NCBI GenBank assembly: GCA_905236865.1
Contig: CAJOQX010000236.1
Coordinates: 1-37,355 of the forward strand
Source of the DNA: Candidatus Rifleibacteriota bacterium
GTDB taxonomy: Bacteria; Muiribacteriota; Ozemobacteria; Ozemobacterales; Ozemobacteraceae
Length of the DNA: 37,355 bases
Direction: 5' to 3'
Of this stretch, positions 15,125 to 23,995 are shown piece after piece (position 1 is the first letter of the stretch; the number at the start of each line of letters is the position of its first letter). A model generated the notes under the pieces. That model did no database searches. It had not been told where the DNA came from and saw only the letters and a program-made list of their open reading frames with translations. A program made the translations under genes and the position numbers.

Positions 15125-17578
15125 CTAAGCAGGAACATTGTTACAGTAGAAACTTTCCCATATTCCTCTTTCCTCATTAAGAACAAAGAAAGAGAATTCA
15201 TGAGAAAGAATATTCACGCAAAAATCCGCTACAGAAACATCAAAATCTTTTTCACCTTCGGTCAGATAAAAGAAAATGCCACCTAATAATCTTTCTTTAT
15301 CTACCAACGGATATAATATAACATCGTCCACTTCATCTTCTGATTTGAACGATATTTTATTTTCATAATTTTGTTTTAACTGCTCAACCATTTTTGTTTC
15401 TAATTTTGTAAGTTCAAGAGCCTTTGATTTATCTATTCTTGAAAAGCAATCTATTTTAGATACATCAGTCTGAATCCTTACAAGCATTGCATCTTGAAGT
15501 GGCAAAAGTTTGCTAATTTCAAAAAGCATACTAGAGAACGGAGCAGGCTCTTTGGTGAAATCACTCATTATCATTGTTTTTACAGAATCAAGACTGCTAT
15601 TCATTTTAATCAGATTTTCATGTAATTCTTTATTTTGTGACTGCAACTTTCTGTTTTCTACTGCATTTTTTATTGCTCCAGAAACTTGTTTTAAATAGAA
15701 ACTGACCATATCTATAATGTTTTCTGCACTATCAGAAACACTATATTTTTCAAGCATCATCATCCCCAAAAGCTGATTGTTTTCTTTTAAAGGAACAAAT
15801 GCTACTAATCTTTTCAAATCACCATTCGTAATAGCCAATGCTGCGGAAGGTTTTTCAGGTCTTAATTCTGCACTGAAAACTACTGGTCTACCTTCAGTTA
15901 GTGCAGGGTCAAGCGTTTCTGGGTGATTTCTTGGAATATCGAGAAGTCTTGGTGAAACTTTTCTAATATCCAATATTTCATTTTTTTGCTCATTCATATC
16001 TGTAGCATCAAAAACATGAAAACAAGAATTTTCTAATCCAAATAAATCTTTTGTTCTTTGCTCTACTTTTCCTATTAGTTCATCTAGTTCGCCACAAGAA
16101 TTCATAAAATCAGATATATCTTCAAGAATCATCTGTCTATTTTCAAGTTCAAATCTTAATTGGTCGTTATCTGCCTTTATAGATGCAAGATTATCCATAA
16201 GCTCAGATAGCTTTGTATTTTGAACATTGTTTTCACTATCCAAATTTTTAACTTTTGTATTAAGAACTTCTATTTCAGCCGTTTTATCAGAAGACAACTT
16301 AGTAAATTTGTCTAACGATATCTGCAAATTCTGATTCTCTTTACTGAGTCTGTCTATAGTGCTTCTTGCGTGCATACATTCAGCACTAAGAGTTGCAACT
16401 AATTCTTTTCTATTTACTTCCAAAGTCTTCTCTTGAAAAAGGATCATAAGTCTGTCTTTGGCATCGTATTCTCTGTAATAGCTAATCAACAAATCAAATA
16501 TATGTTCTATATTATCTTTTAAGATAATTTTTACATCTGGAATTTTCTTCATAGTTCTAGAATTCAAAACAGACTGTGAAGTAAATTCAAAATTTGATTT
16601 TGCTAAATCAGGTAGACAGTTTAATAAATTTTTATTTAACAAATCCTCTTTTACAAGATGTAAACTTTCAGCACCACTAATATTGATAACTTTTCCATTT
16701 GAATCAACAACAATCCATGGATTATCTTGTATAAGTGCAACATGTTTCAAAGAAATACTTGAAGATTTACTAATAAAAAGAGAATTATCCAAATCTGCTA
16801 CTTTTTCTTTAAAGGCAAGGGTCAGTTTTTGTGACATTATGCTAGAAGAAATAAATACAAATATAGATAATAGAGAATAAGCTCCAATCCAGATATTACA
16901 GTCATGCAAATCACCATATTTAGGTGGAATAAATTTTAAATGTGACATATACCCTTCTTTAACAAGAATGGCATTACCCACCCATATACCACAGGTTAGA
17001 AATGCATAGCCTATTCCTGCTTTTGCACTTATAACAGAACCAGCTATAAATATAGGAATAGAAGCCATCATAAACATAGGACTTTCTGTTGAACCTGTAT
17101 ACCTTGTTAAACATAAAACAACTATCAAGTCAAAAACAATCTGTAAATGCATTATATTCTCTAATGAAACTGGATTCACAGGAAAATCTTTGACTGTTTC
17201 TAGAAACATTAGATAAATAATGCTAGTTATTTTAATTAAAATACTTGGTATGCTAAAAAGCCCTCTTAAACCCTTTGTTTTTACATTAGCAAAGAATCGA
17301 GAAAGCACTCTTAATATAGCTCTTTTTAATGTTGTTAATCCTTTTGTTACTGATAGCTGCCTTGAAAGCATAGATATATGAAGTGTAAGATAAATATTAA
17401 AAGCAGCAAGAATACAACAAATTATATATATAGGTTCTAATCTTTCTTTTAAATTCGATCCAAAACTATAATAGAAAGCATAGTAACAAAATATTAAAAT
17501 AACAGGTATACTAGCCCATCTAAGTGCAACAAGATTTCGAGCCACCTGCAATTCGCTTTTATAAGGATTTACAGACAT
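15125..17578 (-). CDS. Membrane receptor with PAS and GAF domains, no output domain seen
   Basis: 817 residues. Hydrophobic segments lie near 20-38, 50-70, 110-128, 145-160, 168-205 and 230-250, indicating a polytopic membrane sensor region. A PAS-like domain follows (about 280-400, 'NPWIVVDSNGKVINISG'), then a long coiled coil (about 410-505). A GAF-like domain comes next (about 510-650, 'ELIGKVEQRTKDLFGLENSC' to 'LLGMMMLEKYSVSD'), then a short coil and a second GAF-like domain (about 690-805, 'DAMLVRIQTDVSKIDCF' to 'LLGGIFFYLTEGEKDF'). I see no HisKA/HATPase, GGDEF, EAL, HD-GYP, PP2C or methyl-accepting region. Signals may pass by protein contact, possibly to the cNMP/MinD-like protein encoded upstream. 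The start follows an AAGGAG Shine-Dalgarno. Confidence 0.82.
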   Translation of the reverse strand: MSVNPYKSELQVARNLVALRWASIPVILIFCYYAFYYSFGSNLKERLEPIYIICCILAAFNIYLTLHISMLSRQLSVTKGLTTLKRAILRVLSRFFANVKTKGLRGLFSIPSILIKITSIIYLMFLETVKDFPVNPVSLENIMHLQIVFDLIVVLCLTRYTGSTESPMFMMASIPIFIAGSVISAKAGIGYAFLTCGIWVGNAILVKEGYMSHLKFIPPKYGDLHDCNIWIGAYSLLSIFVFISSSIMSQKLTLAFKEKVADLDNSLFISKSSSISLKHVALIQDNPWIVVDSNGKVINISGAESLHLVKEDLLNKNLLNCLPDLAKSNFEFTSQSVLNSRTMKKIPDVKIILKDNIEHIFDLLISYYREYDAKDRLMILFQEKTLEVNRKELVATLSAECMHARSTIDRLSKENQNLQISLDKFTKLSSDKTAEIEVLNTKVKNLDSENNVQNTKLSELMDNLASIKADNDQLRFELENRQMILEDISDFMNSCGELDELIGKVEQRTKDLFGLENSCFHVFDATDMNEQKNEILDIRKVSPRLLDIPRNHPETLDPALTEGRPVVFSAELRPEKPSAALAITNGDLKRLVAFVPLKENNQLLGMMMLEKYSVSDSAENIIDMVSFYLKQVSGAIKNAVENRKLQSQNKELHENLIKMNSSLDSVKTMIMSDFTKEPAPFSSMLFEISKLLPLQDAMLVRIQTDVSKIDCFSRIDKSKALELTKLETKMVEQLKQNYENKISFKSEDEVDDVILYPLVDKERLLGGIFFYLTEGEKDFDVSVADFCVNILSHEFSFFVLNEERGIWESFYCNNVPA

Positions 17579-17702
17579 GATAACTCCTTGATGTCAATAA
17601 TTTACACTTCAAGCGAGTTATCGACTAGCTGTATCTTTTTTTTTATAAAAAATTTCGTTTTTATTAAGTTGGTAAAAAATGCTGGCTATGGTTTGTCAAC
17701 TA

Positions 17703-18977
17703 TTAAGAATTAAACCAATTTACTATAGCTCCAAATATTCCACTAGAAGATTGTCCTGCTTCTGGTGGTAACTTTTCTTTTGTAATATCACTAATTAAAG
17801 AAACTATATCGTTACGATAATCAGACTTTTCTTTGTCATCAAAAACTGTCTTACTATTATTTATAAGATTAGAAACAACTTTTCCGTCATCGTGAATAGA
17901 ATAATTTATCTTAACATTGTCTTTTTGCATAGCCCCATCTATTTGTTCTTTTGGCAAACTGAATGGACTACCAAATCTATTAAGAACAAGATGTATTTTT
18001 TCTTTCGGATATTTTAGACTATCCATTACTTTTAGACAATTGTGAACAGCTATAATATGTTCCATATCAGGATTCATAACAAGCATAATAACGTCTGACA
18101 AATCAAGAGCATTAATAGATATATCTTGCAATAAAGAATGAGTATCAATAATGATATAATCAAACTGATCTTTGGATAAAGTTATTATTTTTCTGAGGTG
18201 GTTTGAATCAACATTTTCTGATTGTTCAGGTTTCAAAGGAGCAGAAAGCAATTCAAATCCAGAATTATGTTTGACTAAACAATTTTTTATATCATCAAAA
18301 CTTCTCATTGCTCCAGCTTCGGTTAAATCAACAATCGTCTTTTTTACTTTTAGTTCAAGCATAAAAGCGATGCCGCCAAACTGCAAATCTAAATCCATTA
18401 GCAAAACTTTTTTATTCAAATATTTAGCTATGCCATAAGCCACATTAGTTGCAATAGATGTTTTACCAGCCCCACCTTTTGGACTGAAGAATGTGATTAT
18501 TTTTGCATTAGTTGGAACAGATTCTTGTTTTGATTCTGTTTTTGGAACTGTTTTATCGGCTCTAAGTCGTTTAGTAAGAGCTGTCATTATACGTAGAGCC
18601 ACAAAAGAATTTAACCTGAGAAGCATATCGAAATTCTTTTTTTCAAGCTCTAAGATTTCACATTCTGTTTTAGAAACAATAGTGGCATTTCTAGGCAATT
18701 CTTCAACTAAAGCCATTTCGCCGAAGAAATTGTTTTCATCAGTAGATTTGATAGTATTTAAAACTACTTTTTTACCGTCAATTATTTTTGATACTTCTAC
18801 TTCACCATTTGTTAGAATATAGAAAGCATCACCTTCATCGCCTTCCTTGAAGAATTCTTCATTAGCAGGAATTGTTCCTTTTTGAACAATCTGAGCTAAT
18901 TTTTCTATGTCTGAATCTTCGAGTTTATTGAATAAAGAAACATTTTTCAACATATCAATGGTTATAGTATCTGACAT
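17703..18977 (-). CDS. Cyclic-nucleotide-binding domain fused to a MinD/ParA-like ATPase
   Basis: 424 residues. An N-terminal cNMP-binding domain (about 10-140) has the phosphate-binding cassette 'FFGEMALVEELPRNAT' at 84-99, including the Glu and Arg that contact the cyclic nucleotide. A short linker leads to a deviant-Walker-A ATPase: 'KGGAGKTS' at 167-174 with signature Lys167, then 'LLMDLDLQFGG' (Asp195, Asp197), 'YIIIDTHS' and 'LVLNRFGSPF'. The ATPase half resembles MinD/CpaE proteins that position surface structures such as pili or flagella. The C terminus ('GIFGAIVNWFNS') could be an amphipathic membrane-targeting helix as in MinD. A nucleotide-controlled positioning role is inference. 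GGAG precedes the ATG; the gene lies 31 bases after the GerW gene. Confidence 0.9.
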   Translation of the reverse strand: MSDTITIDMLKNVSLFNKLEDSDIEKLAQIVQKGTIPANEEFFKEGDEGDAFYILTNGEVEVSKIIDGKKVVLNTIKSTDENNFFGEMALVEELPRNATIVSKTECEILELEKKNFDMLLRLNSFVALRIMTALTKRLRADKTVPKTESKQESVPTNAKIITFFSPKGGAGKTSIATNVAYGIAKYLNKKVLLMDLDLQFGGIAFMLELKVKKTIVDLTEAGAMRSFDDIKNCLVKHNSGFELLSAPLKPEQSENVDSNHLRKIITLSKDQFDYIIIDTHSLLQDISINALDLSDVIMLVMNPDMEHIIAVHNCLKVMDSLKYPKEKIHLVLNRFGSPFSLPKEQIDGAMQKDNVKINYSIHDDGKVVSNLINNSKTVFDDKEKSDYRNDIVSLISDITKEKLPPEAGQSSSGIFGAIVNWFNS

Positions 18978-19008
18978 AGTTAATCTCCAAGTATTATTAT
19001 AAATTTAA

Positions 19009-19419
19009 TTACGCTTTAGTTTCTGAACTAGTTTCTGTATCTGAAGTTTGAGAAGCTTCTTCTTTTTCATCGCCATCTTTAGCTATTCCCATCAGTTTAT
19101 TGTATACTTTTTCGCCAACTTCTGGAGTTAAGATTCGTTCCCAAACAGTTTCTCTTTCTTTTAAAGAAATAAGTTTAACTTCTTTATCGCTTACAACTAG
19201 GAAAGCAACAGGTTCAAGAGTAGCACCACCGCCAGAACCTCCACCAAAATTAGTTTCATTTTTTCCCTGACCACCACCAGCACCAAAACCAAAAGAAACT
19301 TTTGTAACTGGTATAACAGTCCATTTTCCACAAACTGTTGGTTCACCAATAACGGTCTTAGAGTTAATGGCAACTTTCATTTCAGATAATACAGTTTTAA
19401 TCAAAGCATCGATAGCCAT
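19009..19419 (-). CDS. GerW/YtfJ-family protein
   Basis: 136 residues. The family pattern is clear: an N-terminal helix, 'GEPTVCGKWTVIPVTKVSFG', a Gly-rich segment 'GFGAGGGQGKNETNFGGGSG' (about 46-65), then 'EPVAFLVV' and 'VKLISL'. Bacillus subtilis GerW (YtfJ) is a sporulation protein needed for germination, but the family is widespread in bacteria that do not make spores, so sporulation should not be inferred here. The C terminus is a Ser/Thr/Glu-rich tail. The Shine-Dalgarno AGGAGG is strong. It is probably the first gene of a unit with the cNMP/MinD-like protein and perhaps the receptor. Confidence 0.9.
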   Translation of the reverse strand: MAIDALIKTVLSEMKVAINSKTVIGEPTVCGKWTVIPVTKVSFGFGAGGGQGKNETNFGGGSGGGATLEPVAFLVVSDKEVKLISLKERETVWERILTPEVGEKVYNKLMGIAKDGDEKEEASQTSDTETSSETKA

Positions 19420-19583
19420 ATATGCTTAAAAACCTCCTAGCGTTTTCTTATTTTACCAAAAAGTTATAAATAAACAAACTTTTTTATTTTTATTTATAAT
19501 CAGCTTAATAAAAATTTACTTTAAAAAATTATAATCATTATGTTATTTATAATAATACAAGTTATGTATAAAGGGGTAATCAG

Positions 19584-20426
19584 ATGAGAAAAGAAATAAA
19601 GCAACAGTTTTTAACTGGTGAAAGAGCACTTTTTAAATCCAATGACCTCTTAATAATAGATAGCATTTTCGACAATGGTGAATCTCCTTTAAAAGAAAGT
19701 CAAAATATTGAGCTTGTTAAATCTACTTTTAAATGGAAATACCCTCTTTGGTATTGTAACAATATAAAAACAGACAAAACAAACTGGCTAGAAATGGCTC
19801 GTTCAGGCGTTTGGTATACAAATAATATAAAAGTATCAAACTGTATAATTGAAGCTCCAAAAAATTTTCGACGTTGTGAAGGTATAGAATTAAACAATGT
19901 TTTCTTCGCAAATGCCTCTGAAACATTGTGGAATTGCAAAAATATAAAACTTAACAATGTTCAAGCTAAAGGCGACTATTTTGGAATGAACTCTTCTGAT
20001 GTTGAAATAGATAACCTTTCGTTAGATGGCAATTATTTTCTAGATGGCGGTAAAAATATAGTTATTAGAAACAGCCGTTTGTTATCTAAAGATGCTTTTT
20101 GGAACTGTGAAAATGTAACTGTTTACGATTCTTTTATTTTAGGAGAATACTTAGGTTGGAACTCTAAAAATTTAACTTTCATTAATTGCACTATCGAAAG
20201 CCTGCAAGGACTTTGTTATATCCAAAACCTTGTAATGAAAAATTGTAAGCTTATCAATACAACTTTAGCTTTTGAGTATTCTACTGTAGATGCTCAAATA
20301 AACAATACTATAGACAGTGTTTTCAACCCAACTAGTGGCACTATCAAAGCAGAAAAAATAAAAAAATTAATAATAGAAAAAGATAAAGTAGACCCATCAA
20401 AAACTAAAATTATTGTTGAAAGTTAA
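19584..20426 (+). CDS. DUF3737-family beta-helix protein
   Basis: 280 residues. Repeats of about 20 residues ('LWYCNNIKTDKTN', 'VWYTNNIKVSNC', 'LWNCKNIKLNNV', 'FWNCENVTVYDS') form the ladder of a right-handed beta-helix. The beginning 'KQQFLTGERALF' matches the DUF3737 family as I remember it. No signal peptide or catalytic motif is visible; the protein is predicted to be cytosolic. The family has no firmly established function. It stands alone, divergent from the GerW gene and convergent with the 434-residue membrane protein gene. GGGG before the ATG supports the start. Confidence 0.85.
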   Translation: MRKEIKQQFLTGERALFKSNDLLIIDSIFDNGESPLKESQNIELVKSTFKWKYPLWYCNNIKTDKTNWLEMARSGVWYTNNIKVSNCIIEAPKNFRRCEGIELNNVFFANASETLWNCKNIKLNNVQAKGDYFGMNSSDVEIDNLSLDGNYFLDGGKNIVIRNSRLLSKDAFWNCENVTVYDSFILGEYLGWNSKNLTFINCTIESLQGLCYIQNLVMKNCKLINTTLAFEYSTVDAQINNTIDSVFNPTSGTIKAEKIKKLIIEKDKVDPSKTKIIVES

Positions 20427-20504
20427 TTTGACTAGTTTTAATTTGTTTCTACTTAACAGAAAATTTTCACCTTTAATGATATTACAAAAAAATCAAATTT
20501 AATT

Positions 20505-21809
20505 CTATTCCACAAAATTCAATTCTGTTACACGATGAGCTAAAGTGGTTGCATCAGCAAGATTAAAATCATGAGGACATTTAACTTTTATTCGTTTTTC
20601 TTCTTTCGAGCGAAGAGTAGTTTGAGTGAAAAGCGTGGTTGTAAAATTTTGTTTATTGCCGAAATTAGAAGAAATTTCAATGTCTAAAGTTACTAGATCT
20701 ATATCCAAATTAGTCTTATTTTTACAATAAATATTAAGATCTTTTAAATCAGATACAGGGTCTATTTCTATATCAAGACATTCTGAAACAGATTTATCTA
20801 CCAAATCATTCCATTTTGATAAATATTTAGAGTCTGCTTTGAAATTTTTTCTAAATTGCTGAATCATATCAAGAACATCAGGATAAAACCCTCTTTTTTG
20901 CATAACAATGGCCACGGGTATTAACCATTCAGGTTGTTTTGTTCTAAAATATTCTTCAAGACCTATGCTTAAAGTTTTTCTTTGAATACTTGGATTGCCT
21001 GTTTTTAATATTTGTTCGATAAGCTCATCTAAGTTATATTCACTTTTTTCTTTAGATTTATTGGTTGATTTTGGTTCACCTTTTTTAGGGGTTTCCAACT
21101 TCATGGCTATATCAACCCAGTCAGTTAAAGTTACAGGGCGAACAGTGTCAGATATTAAAATATCTACAGTCCCATCTCCATCCATTCTGAAAATACGACC
21201 TAAATAACCTTCATTACCTGATGAAGGGAAAATAAACCCTACATGATTCTCATTCCATTTTGTTTGAAATATTTTAGAATTTATGCCTTCAGTAGCGTAA
21301 ATTTGATATTTAAACATGAGCCTAATAGGATGCCAATCAGAATTAAGAACCAAAGGAAGTAATTTCCTCATTTCAGAAGGGAGAAACCATCTCGATATTC
21401 CACTAGATTTAAAATTGACTTTTTTTGTCTTTTCTTCAGCATAAATATAGATATGTCGGCTTTCAACTCTTGAATGGATTCTAAATTCAGCAGCATTATA
21501 ACCTATTTTTACAGGTGTAAATTTATCAGGAATAGAAAAAGTATAACCGTTTATTTTTACAGGATAGCAAACACCTACTTCTGATTTTTTGACTAAATTA
21601 ATTCTTTCTGGTGCACTAACAAAAATACTTTCAGATATTTTTAAAGATTGAACAAAATAATTTCTACTAACTATTGGAATTACAATAAATATTAGTATAA
21701 GAACTATTATAAATAAAAAACTCCATATCAAATTTCTAATAAGTCGTTTTTTAAAGTTATCGCTATTGGCTGAATCATTCTGCGATTTCTTAGTTGAAGC
21801 CCTTGCCAT
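20505..21809 (-). CDS. Unknown single-pass membrane protein
   Basis: 434 residues. A basic, Ser-rich N-terminal tail (1-25) is followed by one strong membrane helix (about 27-49, 'LIWSFLFIIVLILIFIVIP'), so most of the protein is predicted outside the cytosol. The soluble part is beta-rich to about residue 235, followed by a charged linker ('KKGEPKSTNKSKEKSE') and a helical section (about 255-340) that may contain degenerate TPR-like helices. A final beta domain (about 350-434) looks like an immunoglobulin-type sandwich ('NLDIDLVTLDIEISSNF'). It starts 4 bases after the TPR gene with GAAGGG upstream. No family recognised. Confidence 0.75.
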   Translation of the reverse strand: MARASTKKSQNDSANSDNFKKRLIRNLIWSFLFIIVLILIFIVIPIVSRNYFVQSLKISESIFVSAPERINLVKKSEVGVCYPVKINGYTFSIPDKFTPVKIGYNAAEFRIHSRVESRHIYIYAEEKTKKVNFKSSGISRWFLPSEMRKLLPLVLNSDWHPIRLMFKYQIYATEGINSKIFQTKWNENHVGFIFPSSGNEGYLGRIFRMDGDGTVDILISDTVRPVTLTDWVDIAMKLETPKKGEPKSTNKSKEKSEYNLDELIEQILKTGNPSIQRKTLSIGLEEYFRTKQPEWLIPVAIVMQKRGFYPDVLDMIQQFRKNFKADSKYLSKWNDLVDKSVSECLDIEIDPVSDLKDLNIYCKNKTNLDIDLVTLDIEISSNFGNKQNFTTTLFTQTTLRSKEEKRIKVKCPHDFNLADATTLAHRVTELNFVE

Positions 21810-21813
21810 TCAG

Positions 21814-22989
21814 TTAAAGCCCTTCTATATCCTCGGGTTTGCTATCTAAATTTTCTATCATTTCCTCAACTAAGCTTATTAAATTTGAATTTGGAAAATT
21901 AGCTTTTATATTGGTAAATATTTCCATTGCCTCATCTAATCTATTATCTGCAATAAGCAATTCGGCTTTCATATATAATAATCTATCCATAAAGTTACAA
22001 TCTTTATTTTCAGATATAAATTTATCTAGATGATTTAAGCCTTCAGCAGAATGAGTATAATCAATTTCTAATAGAATTTTAAAGAACTTATTTAATAAAT
22101 CAACATTTTTTGGATTATTGATATTTGCATTCAGAAACTCAAGCTCTTTTTGAGCAATTTCAGTATATTCACTATCTGTATATTTAAGAACAACTTCTTC
22201 AAAATTCTTCATTGCTTCTGAATATTTACCAGCAAATTTTAAAGCTTCTGCATAATAAAAAAGCAATTCAGGAATCGCCTTTTTGGGCATATTTCCTTTT
22301 TGGGAATCTAAAGCTTTACTATAACAAGAAACAGCTTCAGCACTTTTCCCTTTAAATAAATATTCTGTTCCAAGATTCATCAAAAGGTTAAAATGAGTTC
22401 CTTCGTTATAGCCAACTTGAGTTAAAGTTAGAAGTCCATTTTTTAGTTGATACATCTCTAGTCTGTATAATTCTGGAGGAGCATAATCATGGAAATTAAC
22501 AAGATATTTCAAGTATAAAATCTGCTGATTGCCTTTGTTATTAAAATAAACTTCTCTGCAATTCAGCATTTTGCTTTCATTTTCTTCTTTAGGGAAAATC
22601 TTTTCAAGCATTTCTTTTTTATTTGTGTTTAGAGTATAAATGTATGGTATTACATTTTCGCTTTCTGGAAACCTTAAAGTAGAGATTATTTCTATTCTTC
22701 CATCACTATCTAAGTCAGAATACTGCAATTCATAAGGAACTAATCCTTCATAGCTATCTAGTATTATTGCTTTTTGATTTGATGGCTTAAATAATAGATA
22801 ACTAGCTAAGTTTTGTTTGTCTTTTGATATTTGTAGAAAAAATTCTCCAATATTATTTATCTTAAAAGCAGTTTTTTGAGCTTTAGCAACTTTTTTCTTT
22901 GCCTGAACAGCTAAAAGACTATTTGCAGATGCAAACAGCAAAAGAATAAATAAAACGACTAAATATTTGTTATAGATTTTCTTTTTCAT
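21814..22989 (-). CDS. Exported TPR-repeat protein
   Basis: 391 residues. A signal peptide or anchor lies at about 8-28 ('YLVVLFILLLFASANSLLA'). A beta-rich section (about 45-190) with 'YSDLDSDGRIEIIS' resembles an FG-GAP/calcium-like loop and suggests a propeller-type fold. TPR repeats follow (about 200-300, 'NLGTEYLFKGKSAEAVSCYS' and 'YYAEALKFAGKYSEAMKNFE'), and the C-terminal helices (325-380) carry one or two more. This is a scaffold protein in the envelope. It overlaps the nrnA-like gene by 20 bases and is followed 4 bases later by the membrane protein gene, so the genes are tightly coupled. Exact role unknown. Confidence 0.8.
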   Translation of the reverse strand: MKKKIYNKYLVVLFILLLFASANSLLAVQAKKKVAKAQKTAFKINNIGEFFLQISKDKQNLASYLLFKPSNQKAIILDSYEGLVPYELQYSDLDSDGRIEIISTLRFPESENVIPYIYTLNTNKKEMLEKIFPKEENESKMLNCREVYFNNKGNQQILYLKYLVNFHDYAPPELYRLEMYQLKNGLLTLTQVGYNEGTHFNLLMNLGTEYLFKGKSAEAVSCYSKALDSQKGNMPKKAIPELLFYYAEALKFAGKYSEAMKNFEEVVLKYTDSEYTEIAQKELEFLNANINNPKNVDLLNKFFKILLEIDYTHSAEGLNHLDKFISENKDCNFMDRLLYMKAELLIADNRLDEAMEIFTNIKANFPNSNLISLVEEMIENLDSKPEDIEGL

Positions 22990-23995
22990 CTTGATTATAA
23001 AACTTATTAACTTGTTTTTTCATTAAGTCAATAGCTTTTTTTGCCATCTCCTCAATAGGAATTGTTTGACTACACCCAGAAGCAGGTATATGACCTCCAC
23101 CTCCAAGAGCCACAGCTACTTCTTTAACATCGATTCCGCCTCTTGAACGAAATTCACAAGCAGAAATACCGTCTTCTCTTTCAAATATTGTTACAGATGC
23201 AGTAACACTTTGTATAGTAAGAGGAATATTAAATATTCCACTAGCAAAAATATTACCTACATTTGCATTTAGTTTTTTAAGGTCATTTTGTGTAACAACT
23301 AATGTTGCTAGATGATTATTACACTCTAGCTTAAAATTAGTCAAGCCAAAACCTTGTAAACGTAAATCAACTTCTGAACGTCCACTATTTAAAGTATTCA
23401 AAATTCTTGAAGTGCTTAACCCTGTTCTAAGCAATCTAGCAGCTGCTTCATGGGTCGTATATCTTATATTTTCATTAGAGAAAGTTCTTGAATCAGTCAT
23501 CAAACCTAACATTAAACTTTCAGCAATATCTGTATCTAAAGGAAATTCTCCTAGGTCTATTAATGAAGTTACTATTTCACAAGTTGCCTGTGCACCAGTA
23601 TCCACATAGTTTATATCGCCAAAATTTACATTGCTGGCATGGTGGTCAATATTAATCATAATTGTTCTTGATTTGTCATATTTAAGTTTAACACCATGTC
23701 GTTCAGCATCACCGCAATCTAATACTAATATTAAATCATGATTAGATTCAATTTCTACTTCTTTTAATAGTTGGTGGTTTTCTGGCCAAACAAATGGAAA
23801 TCTAGAAGGAATTCCATCAATCAAATCAACATCTACTTTTTTACCTAGTTTTTCTAAGGATTTCATAAGACCAGAAACAGAACCTATTGCATCTCCATCT
23901 GGTCTAAGATGTGAAGTAATAAGTATGTTGTTGCTTGTTTTTAGCAAATTTATTATTTTTTGAGCTTCTTTTTGTAGTTCTTTAGGTATCATCAC
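22970..23995 (-). CDS. nrnA: DHH-family phosphoesterase, NrnA type
   Basis: It is likely to degrade short RNA (nanoRNA, pGpG) and/or 3'-phosphoadenosine 5'-phosphate in the cytosol, as NrnA does. The 341-residue product has the DHH-domain metal motifs 'SHLRPDGDAIGS' (His29, Asp33, Asp35), 'LDCGD' (Asp93) and 'NIDHHASN' (Asp117, His118, His119), and the DHHA1 substrate motif 'GGGGHIPASGC' near the C terminus. Length is normal. Translation starts at GTG 23995 or, more likely, ATG 23992, which overlaps the upstream stop as TGATG and implies translational coupling to the binding-protein gene. Placement inside a sugar ABC-transporter unit is unusual. Confidence 0.93.
   Translation of the reverse strand: MMIPKELQKEAQKIINLLKTSNNILITSHLRPDGDAIGSVSGLMKSLEKLGKKVDVDLIDGIPSRFPFVWPENHQLLKEVEIESNHDLILVLDCGDAERHGVKLKYDKSRTIMINIDHHASNVNFGDINYVDTGAQATCEIVTSLIDLGEFPLDTDIAESLMLGLMTDSRTFSNENIRYTTHEAAARLLRTGLSTSRILNTLNSGRSEVDLRLQGFGLTNFKLECNNHLATLVVTQNDLKKLNANVGNIFASGIFNIPLTIQSVTASVTIFEREDGISACEFRSRGGIDVKEVAVALGGGGHIPASGCSQTIPIEEMAKKAIDLMKKQVNKFYNQDEKENL

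Noticed and set aside
19584-20426. Pectate lyase or other beta-helix enzyme
   Set aside because: No signal peptide and no catalytic residues are recognised; the repeat pattern fits DUF3737.
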